DNA of 6,134 nt, taken from Gammaproteobacteria bacterium. GTDB lineage: Bacteria; Pseudomonadota; Gammaproteobacteria; Pseudomonadales; Azotimanducaceae. The DNA lies in assembly GCA_027295975.1 (NCBI GenBank), contig JAPUJX010000249.1, positions 1 to 6,134 of the forward strand. The letters run 5' to 3'. Shown piece after piece: positions 6,131 to 6,134 of the stretch. The position numbers and the translations under genes are program-made. The first letter of the stretch is position 1, and every line of letters begins with the position of its first letter. The notes beneath the pieces are model-generated. The model was given only the letters and a program-made list of their open reading frames with translations, did no database searches and had not been told where the DNA came from.

Positions 6131-6134
6131 CTTC

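Larger units (their letters stand above)
6016..6134 (-). promoter_or_regulatory. Non-coding leader upstream of mraZ
   Basis: These 119 bases hold no recognisable gene on either strand. As the start of the cluster they are the expected place for the mraZ promoter and operator, which may extend beyond the window. I could not assign a convincing -35/-10 pair. Visible structure consists of a possible MraZ box pair near the right edge, a GC-rich inverted repeat at 6080-6100, a short inverted repeat at 6100-6112 (GAATA-GCT-TATTC) and the 8-bp palindrome GACCGGTC at 6032-6039. Confidence 0.5.

Noticed and set aside
6049..6134. Sigma70 promoter for mraZ
   Set aside because: TTGAGC is followed by TCTAAA only at a 23-bp spacing, and the AT-rich AATAAGCTATTC has no matching -35; no pair is good enough to annotate.

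Overview
This window is a stretch of the division and cell-wall (dcw) cluster of a Gram-negative bacterium. All genes lie on the minus strand, so the biological 5' end is at the right edge. In transcription order they are mraZ, rsmH (mraW), ftsL, ftsI, murE, mraY and the first 28 codons of murD, which runs off the left edge. The best guess is a gammaproteobacterium. MraY has 360 residues, the E. coli length; FtsL is short (88 aa) with the proteobacterial layout; MurE carries the DNPR motif typical of meso-diaminopimelate ligases; and the order otherwise follows the gammaproteobacterial dcw cluster. I cannot name a genus.

Layout: positions 6016-6134 are a non-coding leader with a possible MraZ operator at the window edge and a GC-rich inverted repeat. 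mraZ (6015-5560) encodes the cluster's own transcription regulator and rsmH (5563-4604) a 16S rRNA methyltransferase. ftsL (4607-4341) and ftsI (4344-2677) encode septal membrane proteins: a divisome scaffold and the transpeptidase PBP3. murE (2680-1169), mraY (1169-87) and murD (86 to beyond 1) encode enzymes of lipid-linked peptidoglycan precursor synthesis. MurD and MurE act in the cytoplasm on UDP-MurNAc-peptides, MraY transfers the finished pentapeptide to undecaprenyl phosphate, and FtsI crosslinks the product at the septum with FtsL as part of its activating machinery. The genes are packed without gaps: four junctions overlap by 4 nt (TTGA, ATGA, TTGA, ATGA), one by 1 nt (TGATG), and the last is directly abutting.

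The main departures from a textbook dcw cluster are: (1) murF, normally between murE and mraY, is absent, and murE runs straight into mraY; (2) murE contains three in-frame tandem copies of a 24-bp hairpin-forming repeat, giving (LLQRSGRR)x3 in its central domain; (3) the FtsI active-site SxN motif reads S-S-Q; (4) rsmH and ftsI appear to start with TTG inside TTGA overlaps, and mraZ with GTG. No RNA gene, mobile element, CRISPR array or terminator was found. The window looks like conserved core genome with these local oddities rather than a new system.
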